A DNA stretch of 64,000 nt. Source: Halorarius halobius. Lineage in GTDB: Archaea; Halobacteriota; Halobacteria; Halobacteriales; Haloarculaceae. A model generated the notes under the pieces. That model had not been told where the DNA came from, did not search any database, and saw only the letters and a program-made list of their open reading frames with translations. Positions 27,860 through 36,729 of this stretch are shown in pieces; position 1 is the stretch's first letter; each line of letters begins with the position of its first letter. The stretch is from contig NZ_CP101161.1 in assembly GCF_024298865.1 (NCBI RefSeq), positions 1,695,227-1,759,226 of the forward strand, in the 5' to 3' direction. Made by a program: the position numbers and the translations under genes.

Positions 27860-28055
27860 CGGCCGTCACCTCCCCAGTTCGTGCTCGTAGGTACTGCTTT
27901 CGCGGCCCGTGCGGTGCCGCGGCGACACCCCCGTTCCCGTCGCCCCCCGGAGCGGGGAGCGGTGGTCGTGCGTTCACCCATACCGTGCGGGTAATCCCAC
28001 AATACGGCCATTGTAATAGGTCGCCTACCGCCGGACGTAGGCCGGTTCTACCGGC

Positions 28056-28670
28056 TCAGACGATGTTCCGGCTCACGTCGACGGCCACGTCGCCCGTCAG
28101 GTCCAGCTTTACCACGTCGGTCATCGACTCCCCGCCGCGGAACTTCGGGACGGCGAGCCGGTTCTCGACCGAATCGCCCTCCGTGTCGGTCGCGAGGTCG
28201 AACACCACGTCCGCGAGGTGGAGCGTCTCGCGCCGGCCCGCCGGGGCCCGCTCGTCGCACAGACAGTGGAGCAGGACCACGCTCCCGGTCGCGGCCGCCC
28301 GCCGTCCGAGTTCCGACAGGAACGCCCGGTATCGGGCGGGGTCGCACCCTTCGAGCACGTCCATCGGGTCGACGACGAGGTTCGTCGCCTCGGGCAGGTC
28401 GGCGACCACCTCGCGGGCGTGTTCGAGCGGCGCGTCGCCGTCGGCTCGGACGGCCTCGACGTCACCGTCGACGGCCGCTTCGACGCCCGTCGCCGGACGG
28501 ACCGTCGACAGATACACCGTCTCACGCGTGGCCGCGAGGCGGTAGAGGAACAGCTCCGACTGGCTCGCGGGGTCGGCCGTCAGCGCCGTCACCGTCCCGA
28601 CCGGGAGCCCGCCCCCGAGCTTCCGGTCGAGAGCGTCGACGCCCGTGGCGAGCCGCCGGTCGTCGCTCAT
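28056..28670 (-). CDS. RecA-superfamily (RAD55/KaiC-like) protein lacking a canonical P-loop
   Basis: 204 residues. It begins LATGVDALDRKLGGGLPVGTVTAL, here LDRKLGGGLPVGTVTAL, the classic start of RAD55/KaiC-type ATPases. Where GxxGxGK(T/S) is expected the sequence reads TADPASQSELF, so nucleotide binding is doubtful. A Walker B-like NLVVDPMDVL follows. It lies just upstream of the pilus ATPase on the same strand, with about 196 bases between them. It may regulate the pilus cluster, as has been proposed for haloarchaeal KaiC-like proteins near surface-structure genes. ATG chosen at 28670. Confidence 0.78.
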   Translation of the reverse strand: MSDDRRLATGVDALDRKLGGGLPVGTVTALTADPASQSELFLYRLAATRETVYLSTVRPATGVEAAVDGDVEAVRADGDAPLEHAREVVADLPEATNLVVDPMDVLEGCDPARYRAFLSELGRRAAATGSVVLLHCLCDERAPAGRRETLHLADVVFDLATDTEGDSVENRLAVPKFRGGESMTDVVKLDLTGDVAVDVSRNIV

Positions 28671-29032
28671 GGTCGGTCCCCGCCCTGCTTGCGCGCCCGT
28701 GCCGCTCGGTGTCGGTGCGTCTCCGGCGTCATGGTCCCACCGGGTGGGCACCCTCGCCGGCCATCGTTATCCGGTTGCTGTCGTCCGGGTATCAGCTCTC
28801 TACCGACGAGCGGGCCGCAGAACCGCGATACTGGACGGTCCCGCGGCGTCGCAGTCGCCGGCTACTCGCTCGCCGGGCGAGCAGTAGTAGCGCGTTACTC
28901 GCTCGGCTCGATTCCGTGGTTTCCGTAAGCTAACCATAACAATGCCCGGTTCTGTCCACGGTGGGGGTGAGGGCGAGAACGGTGGACGTGTGGACACGAC
29001 GCCGCTGTCGTCCCTCGGAAACGGAACCAACG
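28671..29032. other. Divergent intergenic region with a hairpin
   Basis: It separates the RecA-like gene from the pilin gene. A strong inverted repeat lies at 28862-28887: GCTCGCC and GGCGAGC around one base, extended by CTACT and AGTAG with one bulge. TAACCATAACAATG near 28930-28943 is a possible promoter for the pilin gene, giving a leader of about 70 bases. Confidence 0.4.
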
Positions 29033-29455
29033 ATGATCTCCCAACTGCACACGGACGACCGGGCTGTATCGCCGGTCGTGGGGGTGGCGCTGCTCATCGC
29101 AGTGACCGTCATTCTCGCGGCCGTGATCGGGTTCGTCGTGCTCGACACGAGCACGTCGAGCACGGAGACAAAGAACGCGCGACTGGACTTCACGTACGAC
29201 TCCGGTTCCAGTACCATGGCTGTCGCTCACGAAGGTGGTGACACGTTCGACAATTCGAACATAATCGTGAAGGTCAACGGGGGGACGGTCAACAGTCCCG
29301 GCGTCCCGTCGACGTTTGCGACTGGTGACTCCTTCGAGGTGAGTTCGGATCCCGGTGGCGACGGTACGGTCAACACCGGCGATGTCATCGTCATCGTCTG
29401 GGACGACCCGGACAGCGACAGGCAGATCCAGATCGGACAGACCACGGTCGAGTAA
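29033..29455 (+). CDS. Archaeal type IV pilin
   Basis: 140 residues. TDDRAVSPVVGVALLIAVTV followed by ILAAVIGFVVL is the hallmark class III signal of haloarchaeal PilA-type pilins; PibD would cut after Arg-Ala, before Val-Ser-Pro. The mature domain is short, acidic and beta-rich. It is a likely major or minor subunit of the filament assembled by the machinery encoded on the opposite strand. The ATG at 29033 leaves six residues before the signal. Confidence 0.9.
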   Translation: MISQLHTDDRAVSPVVGVALLIAVTVILAAVIGFVVLDTSTSSTETKNARLDFTYDSGSSTMAVAHEGGDTFDNSNIIVKVNGGTVNSPGVPSTFATGDSFEVSSDPGGDGTVNTGDVIVIVWDDPDSDRQIQIGQTTVE

Positions 29456-29528
29456 TCGACCACGCCGCCCGAGTTCCCGTGGCGCTTCTCGAATTTTCGT
29501 ACACGCGAACATACGTAACAGGAATCTT

Positions 29529-31313
29529 ATGAGACACCACGAACCGACCAACGACCGCGCCCAGTCCGAGGTGCTCGGGGTCGCCCTGCTTCTCGGCATT
29601 GCCGTCGTCGGCGCCGTCGCCGTCGCCAGCGTCGGTTACGGCGCGCTTCAGAGCGACCGGGAGGCCGTCGGGATGGCCGGCGCCGAGCGGTCGCTCTCCC
29701 AGTTCGACGCGCGGTCGAGCGCGGTGGCGCTCGGTCGCTCGGACGCCGCCCGGGTCGACTTCGGCCTGCCGGACACCGAGGGGACGGCGAGCGTCCGTCC
29801 GAACGCGGGGTGGATGCGGATACGGTACACCGACCTCACCGGGATGCGGGACCCGAACACCGTCGAGGTGGTGAACGTCACGCTCGGGGCGGTCGTCTAC
29901 GAGCAGGGCGAGCAGACGGTCGGCTACCAGGGCGGGGGGGTGTTCCGGTCGACCGGGAACGGGTCGGTGGTCGTCTCGCGGCCGGAGTTCCACTACCGCG
30001 ACGGGACGCTCACGGTCCCCATCGTCAAGACGGAGGGCGAGCGGACGGTCGCCAGCACGGTGCAGGTGACGCCCAACGGGACGACGCGGGTGTTCCCGAA
30101 CGCCTCGCGGGGGCTGACGAACCGGGTGGACAACACCACCGCCGTCGTCACGGTCCACGGCCGGTACTACGAGGCGTGGGCCGAGTTCTTCCGGACGTAC
30201 ACGCCCGGCATCGTCACCGTCGACCCCTCGGCGCGGACGGCGAGCGTCCGGTTCGTCTCGCTACCGGAGGGCCGGGGAATCCAGGGGGGAATCGTGGCGA
30301 CGGCCGAGTCGGGACCGCTCGAACTCGTCGGGACGGGCGCGTACGTCGATTCGTACAACTCCACGCAGGGGCCGTACAGCGTGACGCGGTCCTCGAACGG
30401 GACGGTGAAGGCGGTGGGCAACGTCACCATCTCGGCCGACGCGACCATCGACGGCACCGTCGAGACGGGGCAGTGGCTCCGCGTCGAGAACCCCTCGGCC
30501 GAGGTCACCGGCGACGGGCGCTACAGCGTCGACTACACCAACGACGGGACCATCGGCGGCACGGTCCAGCGTATCGACGGCGTGCCGACGCTGTTGCCCA
30601 TCGACCCGCTCGTCGTCGACCGGTTGAACGACGTGCGGGCGTCCAACGACAACGCGCAGGCGAACGCCGACCCGGACGTCGAGCGGATGCGGGACGGTCT
30701 CGTGGTGTCGGACGGCGAGTCGGTCACGCTGGAGCACGGCCGGTACTACGCCCCGTCGGTCGACGTCAGCGGCGGCACGCTGGTGTTCGATACGACCGAC
30801 GGGAACGTCACGCTCGGCGTCGAGAACTGGTTCACGGTGCGGAAGCCACACGGCACCGGAGGGAGCGTCGAGGTGCGGGGCGACGGCGTCGTCCGGGTGT
30901 ACCTCGCAAGTCGGGACGAGACGACGGCGTCGATTACCGGGCAGGGGAACCGCGAGGTCAACCTCTTCGTCGGGACGGGGTCGGCGGTGACCGTCGAGGA
31001 CGACGCCGCGCCGCAGTTCTGGGTGCTCGCTCCGCAGACGACGGAGGCGGCTATCGCCGGTAGCAACTCCCAGTCGGCGACGTTCCAGGGCATCCTGTTC
31101 GCCCCGGACGGGTTGCATCTCGACGGCCACATCTACTCGAAGCACGCCGAGGTGTACGGCGGTCTCGTCGGCGGGCAGATAACGCTCGGGCAGAACGGCC
31201 GGGTCCACTACGACCGGCAGTTGAACGACGTGACGCTCCCGAGCGCCTCCCGCATCTCCGAACTGGAGTTCGCCCACGTCGCGGTCCACCGGATGAACGT
31301 CACCAGCGCCTGA
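29529..31313 (+). CDS. Large secreted protein with pilin-type signal peptide
   Basis: 594 residues. NDRAQSEVLGVALLLGIAVV is a class III signal peptide, but the mature part is far larger than an ordinary pilin. It contains sequons (NGSVV, NASRG, NTTA, NSTQ) and a central stretch GNVTISADATIDGTVETG that resembles the repeat coils of polymer-forming bactofilin-like or right-handed helix proteins. It resembles DUF7289-type proteins from memory. It may be a pilus-tip adhesin. It follows the pilin gene by 73 bases, which include AT-rich sequence that could be a separate promoter. Confidence 0.83.
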   Translation: MRHHEPTNDRAQSEVLGVALLLGIAVVGAVAVASVGYGALQSDREAVGMAGAERSLSQFDARSSAVALGRSDAARVDFGLPDTEGTASVRPNAGWMRIRYTDLTGMRDPNTVEVVNVTLGAVVYEQGEQTVGYQGGGVFRSTGNGSVVVSRPEFHYRDGTLTVPIVKTEGERTVASTVQVTPNGTTRVFPNASRGLTNRVDNTTAVVTVHGRYYEAWAEFFRTYTPGIVTVDPSARTASVRFVSLPEGRGIQGGIVATAESGPLELVGTGAYVDSYNSTQGPYSVTRSSNGTVKAVGNVTISADATIDGTVETGQWLRVENPSAEVTGDGRYSVDYTNDGTIGGTVQRIDGVPTLLPIDPLVVDRLNDVRASNDNAQANADPDVERMRDGLVVSDGESVTLEHGRYYAPSVDVSGGTLVFDTTDGNVTLGVENWFTVRKPHGTGGSVEVRGDGVVRVYLASRDETTASITGQGNREVNLFVGTGSAVTVEDDAAPQFWVLAPQTTEAAIAGSNSQSATFQGILFAPDGLHLDGHIYSKHAEVYGGLVGGQITLGQNGRVHYDRQLNDVTLPSASRISELEFAHVAVHRMNVTSA

Positions 31314-31318
31314 GGCGA

Positions 31319-31972
31319 CTACGCCGGTTCGAGGTCGCGATAGTGGAGCGTCGTCCCGTGGCGCTCGTCGGTGAACGGTTCGCCCACCTCGACGGGTACG
31401 CGCTCGTCGAACGGCGGGCCGTCGACCACGAACGTGTGGAACTCGCCACTTTCGCCACAGGGGTCGACGCCGTCCGGCAGGTCCGCCCGGAACTCCGCGT
31501 CGAGTCGTCGGCCCGCGAACGCCGGTCCGAGCGCGTCGCTGGCGGCGACGACGACGGCCTCGAACCGGTCGAGGACCGTCTCGACCAGCGGGTCGGGGTC
31601 GCGGCCCCACAGCGGGAACCGCGTCTCCAGCGGCGCGTCGGCGTACACCGACTCCCGGTAGGCACGCACGTCGTCGAGATGGAGGTCGGCGAACGCGACG
31701 GCGTCCGCCCGGTCCGCGTACTCGCGTGCGAGTTCGCACATCCGTGTCTCGTAGGCGTCGTTGTCCGCGTCCGCGGGGAGGTCGACGAACCGGACGGGGT
31801 AGCCGAGCGCCGCGGCCTGTCGGTCGACGAGGTCGCGGCGCACGCGGTGGCCGCGCGTGCGCTCGCCGTGGCACTCGACGAGCAGTTCGACCACCTCGAC
31901 GCCGCGGCGCTCGAGGTTCCACAGCGCGAGTGCGCTGTCCTTCCCGCCGCTCCACGAGAGCACGACCGACAC
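31319..31972 (-). CDS. PP-loop ATP pyrophosphatase (diphthine-ammonia ligase Dph6-like)
   Basis: 217 residues. The N-terminal VLSWSGGKDSALALW is the PP-loop that binds ATP in adenine nucleotide alpha hydrolases. The C-terminal half contains GESGEFHTFV, typical of Dph6/MJ0570-related proteins, which amidate diphthine on elongation factor 2. The mid part ADLHLDDVRAY matches such enzymes loosely. Function in diphthamide synthesis is inferred from these motifs. It converges on the large pilin-signal gene with five bases between. Confidence 0.82.
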   Translation of the reverse strand: MSVVLSWSGGKDSALALWNLERRGVEVVELLVECHGERTRGHRVRRDLVDRQAAALGYPVRFVDLPADADNDAYETRMCELAREYADRADAVAFADLHLDDVRAYRESVYADAPLETRFPLWGRDPDPLVETVLDRFEAVVVAASDALGPAFAGRRLDAEFRADLPDGVDPCGESGEFHTFVVDGPPFDERVPVEVGEPFTDERHGTTLHYRDLEPA

Positions 31973-32056
31973 GCTCGACGGTCGGGGCCGCGGCGACAGG
32001 AGCGTTGCGGTCGCGGGACCCGGGGGTGTTTTCCCCCTCCGGGCTGACGTGTGCCC

Positions 32057-33376
32057 GTGCGACTCGTCCAGGTCACCATCCCGGCGGGCAAGAAGGAGAC
32101 GGTGCTGTCGGTGCTCGACGACGAAGGGATCGACTACGTGTTGACCGACGAGACGAGCGGGCGCAGGTACACCGGCGTCGTCTACTTCCCGTTGCCGAAG
32201 AGCGCGGTCGAACCCGTGCTCGAACGGCTCCGCGAGGTGGGGTTAGACGAGCAGGCGTACACGGTCGTGCTGTCGGCGGAGACGGTCGTCTCCCGGCGGT
32301 TCGAGGCGCTGAAAGAGGAGTACGAGGAGCGCGAGGAGGCCGACGAGCGCATCGCCCGCGAGGAACTGCAGGCCCGCGCGCAGGACCTCGCGTCGACGTG
32401 GCCCATCTACATCGTGATGACCGCCGTGAGCGCCATTATCGCCACCGCGGGCCTGCTTCTGGACTCGCCGGCGACGGTCGTCGGGTCGATGGTCATCGCG
32501 CCGCTCATCGGCCCGGCGATGGCCACCGCCGTCGGGAGCGTCGTCGACGACGACGAGCTGTTCGCCCGCGGCGTGCGGATGCAGATAGCGGGGATGGCGC
32601 TGGCCGTCGCGGCGGCCGCCGCGTTCGCCGCCGCCGTCGACGTGCTCAATCTCGTCCCCGACGCCCTGGACCCGGCCGGCATCGAGCAGGTGCGCGAGCG
32701 ACTCAACCCCGACTTCCTCTCGCTGGCGGTTGCGCTTGGGTCGGGGGTGGCCGGCGCGGTGGCGCTCACCAGCGGCGTCTCGACGGCGCTCGTGGGCGTG
32801 ATGATAGCCGTCGCGCTGGTGCCGCCCGCCGCAACCGTGGGCATCGGCATCGCGTACGGCGACCCCTCGATGGTGCTCTCCTCGGGCGTGCTGGCGGTCG
32901 TCAACGGCCTCTCGATCAACCTCGCGGCGCTTCTGGTGCTGTGGTACTCCGGCTACCGCCCCGAGCGGTTCTTCCGGGTCGCGGAGGCCCGCACCGCCAC
33001 CGTCCGGCGGGTCGCGTTCATCGTCGCGGTCATCGCGTTGCTGTCGCTGTTTCTGGGCGGCGTCACCTACGACTCCTACCGGACGTCGAACACCGAGAGT
33101 GCCGTCGAGGCGGCCGTAGGTGAGGTGGTCGCGCCCGACGGCCCGTACGGCGAGCGCTACGCCGCGATGACGGTGTTCGACGTGGACGTGATGTTCGCCC
33201 CGCAGGACCCCGTGTTCCTTCTGCACCGACCCTCGCGGGTCGTGGTCACGATGGGCGTCCCGCCCGACCGGTCGACGGCGGGCGTGACGACGGTGCTCGA
33301 CCGGGAGGTCGACGAGGCCGCCGGGACCGACGTCGAACTGCAGGTCCGGTACGTGACCTACGAGACGGTCGAATAG
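32057..33376 (+). CDS. TIGR00341/DUF389 family membrane protein (paralogue)
   Basis: About 439 residues. VRLVQVTIPAGKK at the start aligns with MRLVQVLIPEGKR of the copy at 15.9 kb, so I take the GTG at 32057 rather than the GTG six bases earlier. The membrane part carries AGLLLDSPATVVGSMVIAPL and VMIAVALVPPAATVGIG. A TATA-like GTGTTTTCC is centred about 26 bases upstream (leaderless). The cellular role of this family is not known. Confidence 0.88.
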   Translation: MRLVQVTIPAGKKETVLSVLDDEGIDYVLTDETSGRRYTGVVYFPLPKSAVEPVLERLREVGLDEQAYTVVLSAETVVSRRFEALKEEYEEREEADERIAREELQARAQDLASTWPIYIVMTAVSAIIATAGLLLDSPATVVGSMVIAPLIGPAMATAVGSVVDDDELFARGVRMQIAGMALAVAAAAAFAAAVDVLNLVPDALDPAGIEQVRERLNPDFLSLAVALGSGVAGAVALTSGVSTALVGVMIAVALVPPAATVGIGIAYGDPSMVLSSGVLAVVNGLSINLAALLVLWYSGYRPERFFRVAEARTATVRRVAFIVAVIALLSLFLGGVTYDSYRTSNTESAVEAAVGEVVAPDGPYGERYAAMTVFDVDVMFAPQDPVFLLHRPSRVVVTMGVPPDRSTAGVTTVLDREVDEAAGTDVELQVRYVTYETVE

Positions 33377-33438
33377 GTCAAACGGCCGTTTGAGGTTTCG
33401 ACGCGGCTTTTTCCCGAAGCGACGTTCCCTCGAGTGTC

Positions 33439-34191
33439 ATGCGACGAAACAGCACTATCATCGTTCTGGCAGTCGCCGCGCTCGCGGTGGGTGCCGGGGT
33501 CACCGCCGCCGTCGGTGGCCTCTCGCCCGCCGCCCAGGCGTCGACCGAGGTACCGACAACCGACGGCGCCCGCACAATCACCGTCGGCGCGGGCGGCACC
33601 GCCGAGACGACGCCCGACCAGGCGGTCGTGACGGTGGCCGTCGTGACGACGGCCGACTCCGCCAGCGCCGCCCGGCAGGAACTCGCGGACAACGTCTCGC
33701 GGATGCGCGATGCGCTCCGGGATGCGGACGTCTCGGAGGACCAGGTCCGCACCCAGCGGTACGACATCTCGCAGAACTACGAGGCGCGTGACGACCCCAC
33801 CGCGCCCGCGTACCGCGCGATGCACGCGTTCCAGATAACCGTCCGCGACGTGGACAACGTCGGCACCGTCATCGACACCGCCGTCGAGAACGGCGCGACG
33901 AACGTCGACGACGTGCGGTTCACGCTGTCGAGCGAGACGCGCCGTGACCTCCGCAAGGAGGCGCTCTCGGACGCGATGGACAACGCCCGCGGTCAGGCCG
34001 ACACGCTCGCGCAGTCGAGCGACCTCACCATCACTGGCGTCGGCGCCGTCTCCACCGTCGAGCGCGGCTACAGCCCAGTCCGCTACGAGACGGCGGCGAT
34101 GTCGGCCGACGCCGGCGGCACGTCCGTCGAGTCCGGCCCGGTCTCGGTCAGCGTGCAGGTGCAGGTGACGTACAACGCGACGGACAACTGA
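33439..34191 (+). CDS. SIMPL-domain (DUF541) secreted protein
   Basis: 250 residues. An N-terminal signal-like helix (IIVLAVAALAVGAGVTAAVG) is followed by ARTITVGAGGTAETTPDQAVVT, of which ITVGAGGTAETTPDQAVV is the usual SIMPL opening. Later parts are VRTQRYDISQNYE and FQITVRDVDNVGTVIDTAV, both conserved features of the family (BP26/OMP28-like oligomeric proteins). It is probably exported or membrane-anchored. A T-rich stretch at 33405-33415 serves as TATA box and may also end the upstream transcript. Confidence 0.9.
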   Translation: MRRNSTIIVLAVAALAVGAGVTAAVGGLSPAAQASTEVPTTDGARTITVGAGGTAETTPDQAVVTVAVVTTADSASAARQELADNVSRMRDALRDADVSEDQVRTQRYDISQNYEARDDPTAPAYRAMHAFQITVRDVDNVGTVIDTAVENGATNVDDVRFTLSSETRRDLRKEALSDAMDNARGQADTLAQSSDLTITGVGAVSTVERGYSPVRYETAAMSADAGGTSVESGPVSVSVQVQVTYNATDN

Positions 34192-34313
34192 CCGTCCGCG
34201 ACCCCTCGCTTCGGCCCTCCAGTTCGTTCCCCCACGTTTCGGCTCTCCACTCGGTCCGGCCGCCCTCGTTTCGGCCCTCTCTTCCGTCGCCGGGCGACCG
34301 CTCGACGCCCGCC

Positions 34314-35318
34314 TCAGTTCTCCTCGAACGGGAGGGCTATCTCCCAGTCGACGGCCTCGACTGCGGCGTCGAGCGTCTCCTCGACGCCCTCGCCGTCGGC
34401 CACGCTCATGTAGCAGTCGGCCTCCACGTCGCGCGACTGGTCGCTCTTGTTGCAGACGGTGAGGACGGGCACCTCCTCCTCGTCGCCCGCGGCGTCGGCG
34501 AACAACTGCTCCACGTCGTCGCGGAGCGCGAGTTGCGCCTCCAGCGGGTAGCCACACGACTCGCTGGGGTCCACGAGGAAGAGGACGGCGTCGGCGAGAT
34601 GCGTCAGCGCGGAGACGGCCTGCGACTCGATGGCGTTGCGCTCGTCGGCCGGGCGGTCGAGCAGGCCCGGCGTGTCGACCAGTTGATAGCGGATGCGGTC
34701 GCGCTCGAAGTGGCCGACCCGAATCTGGGTGGTCGTGAACGGGTAGGTGTCGACGTCGTTGTCGGCCCGCGTCACGCGGTTGACGAACGACGACTTCCCG
34801 ACGTTCGGGTAGCCGGCGACGACGACCGCCGGTTCGTCCGGGCGGATGTCCGGAAGCTGTCGCAGTTCCTCGCGGGCGTCGGCGAGCGCGAACAGGTCAC
34901 CCTCCACCTCGCGGACGACGGAGGCGAGGCGGGCGAACGCCTGCTTGCGGAGTTTGCGCGCGGTCTCGGGGTCGGCGTTGCGGATGCGGCCGTGGTACTC
35001 GTTTTTTATCTCGTCGCACTGCCGGGAGGCCCACATCACCTCCGAGAGATGCTGACGGAGCGTGTCGACGTTCAGGTCCTCGCGGGCGACGATGGCGTCC
35101 GCGAGTTCCCGATAGAACGGGTCGATGGCGTCGAAGTCCGGCCAGGAGGTGACGACGTTCTCGGTGTTGTCCGAGAGGATGTTCGCCGCCGTCTGGAGCA
35201 TCGACTCCTGGGCCTCGACGCCCTGCTTGGCGTTGCCGGCGCGTGCGGCCCGCGAGAACGCCTTGTCGATGAGTTCCTCCGACCGCGGCGTCGTGGGGAG
35301 GTCCTCGAAAGTAGTCAT
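34314..35318 (-). CDS. NOG1-like GTP-binding protein (Obg/HflX class)
   Basis: 334 residues. The N-terminal helical domain of NOG1 is followed by a TRAFAC GTPase: G1 GYPNVGKSSFVN, G2 around YPFTTTQ, G3 VDTPGLLDRP, G4 CNKSDQ. In eukaryotes Nog1 acts in large ribosomal subunit assembly, and archaeal versions probably act in ribosome biogenesis. The mid N-terminal DIVYxx-type helices are acidic. A TATA-like CCTTTTACGC lies about 28 bases upstream. Confidence 0.92.
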   Translation of the reverse strand: MTTFEDLPTTPRSEELIDKAFSRAARAGNAKQGVEAQESMLQTAANILSDNTENVVTSWPDFDAIDPFYRELADAIVAREDLNVDTLRQHLSEVMWASRQCDEIKNEYHGRIRNADPETARKLRKQAFARLASVVREVEGDLFALADAREELRQLPDIRPDEPAVVVAGYPNVGKSSFVNRVTRADNDVDTYPFTTTQIRVGHFERDRIRYQLVDTPGLLDRPADERNAIESQAVSALTHLADAVLFLVDPSESCGYPLEAQLALRDDVEQLFADAAGDEEEVPVLTVCNKSDQSRDVEADCYMSVADGEGVEETLDAAVEAVDWEIALPFEEN

Positions 35319-35640
35319 TGGGGACCGTTCGCCGCCGAGGCGTAAAAGGCCGTCCGTCCGGCGCTAGGCGTGGTTTTCGTTGTCGTGGGGGTCGTCAGAC
35401 GTGTCCGGGACGCCAGTTCGGACCGCTTCGCTGGAGACGAGACGACGACCGACGCCTCGGAAGCCCTCGCGCGCTGGACTCTCGCGACTCGCTGCGCGCC
35501 TCACTCGGTCGCATCGCTCCCTCGTTCGGTGCTTTCGTCGTCGTGCTTCGTCCAGCGCGCTCGCCCTTCCAGTCCGCCAGGGGTCGCTGTCCCGTTCGCG
35601 TGGTTCGGGGTTTTTGCTTCCGGCGCCCCAACCCGGGGGT
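35319..35640. other. Intergenic region with a long-range inverted repeat
   Basis: About 320 bases without a convincing gene, composed of short degenerate TCGC-rich words. GCGCGCTGGAC (35469-35479) and GTCCAGCGCGC (35550-35560) form an 11-base inverted repeat with a 70-base interior. The TTTTTGC at 35610-35616 is the probable TATA element of the ASCH gene. Confidence 0.45.
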
Positions 35641-35961
35641 ATGGCAGACATCGACGCCGACGCACTCCTCCCGAACGACCGCGTGAAGCAGGCCGCGCTC
35701 GCGGGCGACGTGACGCAGTTGACCCGCGGGGCCTCGAACCGCTACGCCGAGGAAGGCGACACGTTCGAGGTGGACGGCCAGCAGTTCGAGGTGACGAGCG
35801 TCGAGGACCGCACGCTCGGTGACCTGACGGACGCGGACGCGAAACGCGAGGGGTCGGAGTCGCTGGAGGCGTACAAGAAGCGGATGGAGCGGGTGCATCC
35901 GGGCGAGTTCGAGTGGGACGAGACGAGCGAGGTTCGGACCTACCGGTTCGAGCGGCGCTAG
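35641..35961 (+). CDS. ASCH-domain-like small protein
   Basis: 106 residues. It contains RYAEEGDTFEVDGQQFEVTS and LGDLTDADAKREG, and ends EVRTYRFER. The basic-acidic pattern and the DLTDADA motif near the end recall ASCH domains, which bind RNA or modified nucleosides. The ATG at 35641 has a TATA-like element 28 bases upstream; a longer upstream frame is composed of low-complexity intergenic sequence. It converges on hisE with a four-base overlap. Confidence 0.78.
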   Translation: MADIDADALLPNDRVKQAALAGDVTQLTRGASNRYAEEGDTFEVDGQQFEVTSVEDRTLGDLTDADAKREGSESLEAYKKRMERVHPGEFEWDETSEVRTYRFERR

Positions 35962-36263
35962 CGCCGCGACTCCAACTCGGCGAGCAGGTCGTCGAGGTCC
36001 ATCCCCTTCATCGACAGCAACACGAGCAGGTGGTAGACGATGTCGGCGCTCTCGTGGGCGAGTTCCTCGTGGTCGTCGTCTTTCGCCGCCAACAGCAGTT
36101 CCGTCGTCTCCTCGCCCAGTTTCTCGAGGACGTAGTTCTCCCCCTTCTCGTGGGTGAAAAGCGTCGTCGTGTAGGAGTCGTCCGGGAGTTCTTCCTTGCG
36201 GGATTCGATGACGGCGAACAGTTCTTCGAGAATCTCGGCGCTGTCGTCCCGTGCGTCACTCAT
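35958..36263 (-). CDS. hisE: Phosphoribosyl-ATP diphosphatase
   Basis: 101 residues, the full length of a stand-alone HisE. It is an all-alpha MazG-like fold with the motif KLGEETTELLLAA followed by ESADIVYHLLVLL, whose Glu and Asp residues bind Mg and pyrophosphate. It catalyses the second step of histidine synthesis, converting phosphoribosyl-ATP to phosphoribosyl-AMP. The start overlaps the end of the DUF151 gene by eight bases, so they are co-transcribed. No other his gene is in the window. Confidence 0.95.
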   Translation of the reverse strand: MSDARDDSAEILEELFAVIESRKEELPDDSYTTTLFTHEKGENYVLEKLGEETTELLLAAKDDDHEELAHESADIVYHLLVLLSMKGMDLDDLLAELESRR

Positions 36264-36705
36264 CCGCGATGACCTCCCGGATGTCGCGCAGTTCCTCGAA
36301 CTCCTCGGGGAGTTCGTGACCGGCCTCGAACACCTGTTCGGAGACTTCGATGGGCGCGTTGGTGCGGGCCGCCAGCGCCAGCGAGTCGGAGGGACGGGCG
36401 TCGACGACCACGTCGTCGCGCGGCGTCTGGACGTGGAGGTCCGCGATGTAGGTGCCGTCGCGCAACTCGGAGACGACGACGCGCTCGACGCGCCCGCCGA
36501 GTTCCTCCATCACGTCGAGCAGGAGGTCGTGGGTGAGCGGGCGGCCGATGTCCTCGGCGTCGAGGCCGCGACGGATGGCGACGGCCTCGTCGAAACCGAC
36601 GAAGATGGGCAACAGGTCGTCGCTGTCCGGCACCGAGAGCAGAACGACCGGCACCGGCCCGTTCGGCGTCCCGGCGACTTTCACCCCGTCGATAGACGCA
36701 TCCAT
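36256..36705 (-). CDS. Bifunctional nuclease family (DUF151) protein
   Basis: 149 residues. PVVLLSVPDSDDLLPIFVGF, then EAVAIRRGLDAEDIGRPLTH and VDARPSDSLALAARTNAPI, are the signature of the DUF151/BFN family. Plant members have DNase and RNase activity; archaeal roles are unknown. A TATA-like GGCTTTAACGCC lies about 28 bases before the ATG, and the gene drives hisE. Confidence 0.93.
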   Translation of the reverse strand: MDASIDGVKVAGTPNGPVPVVLLSVPDSDDLLPIFVGFDEAVAIRRGLDAEDIGRPLTHDLLLDVMEELGGRVERVVVSELRDGTYIADLHVQTPRDDVVVDARPSDSLALAARTNAPIEVSEQVFEAGHELPEEFEELRDIREVIADE

Positions 36706-36729
36706 ACCCGAAGGAGGTGACGGGCGGCG

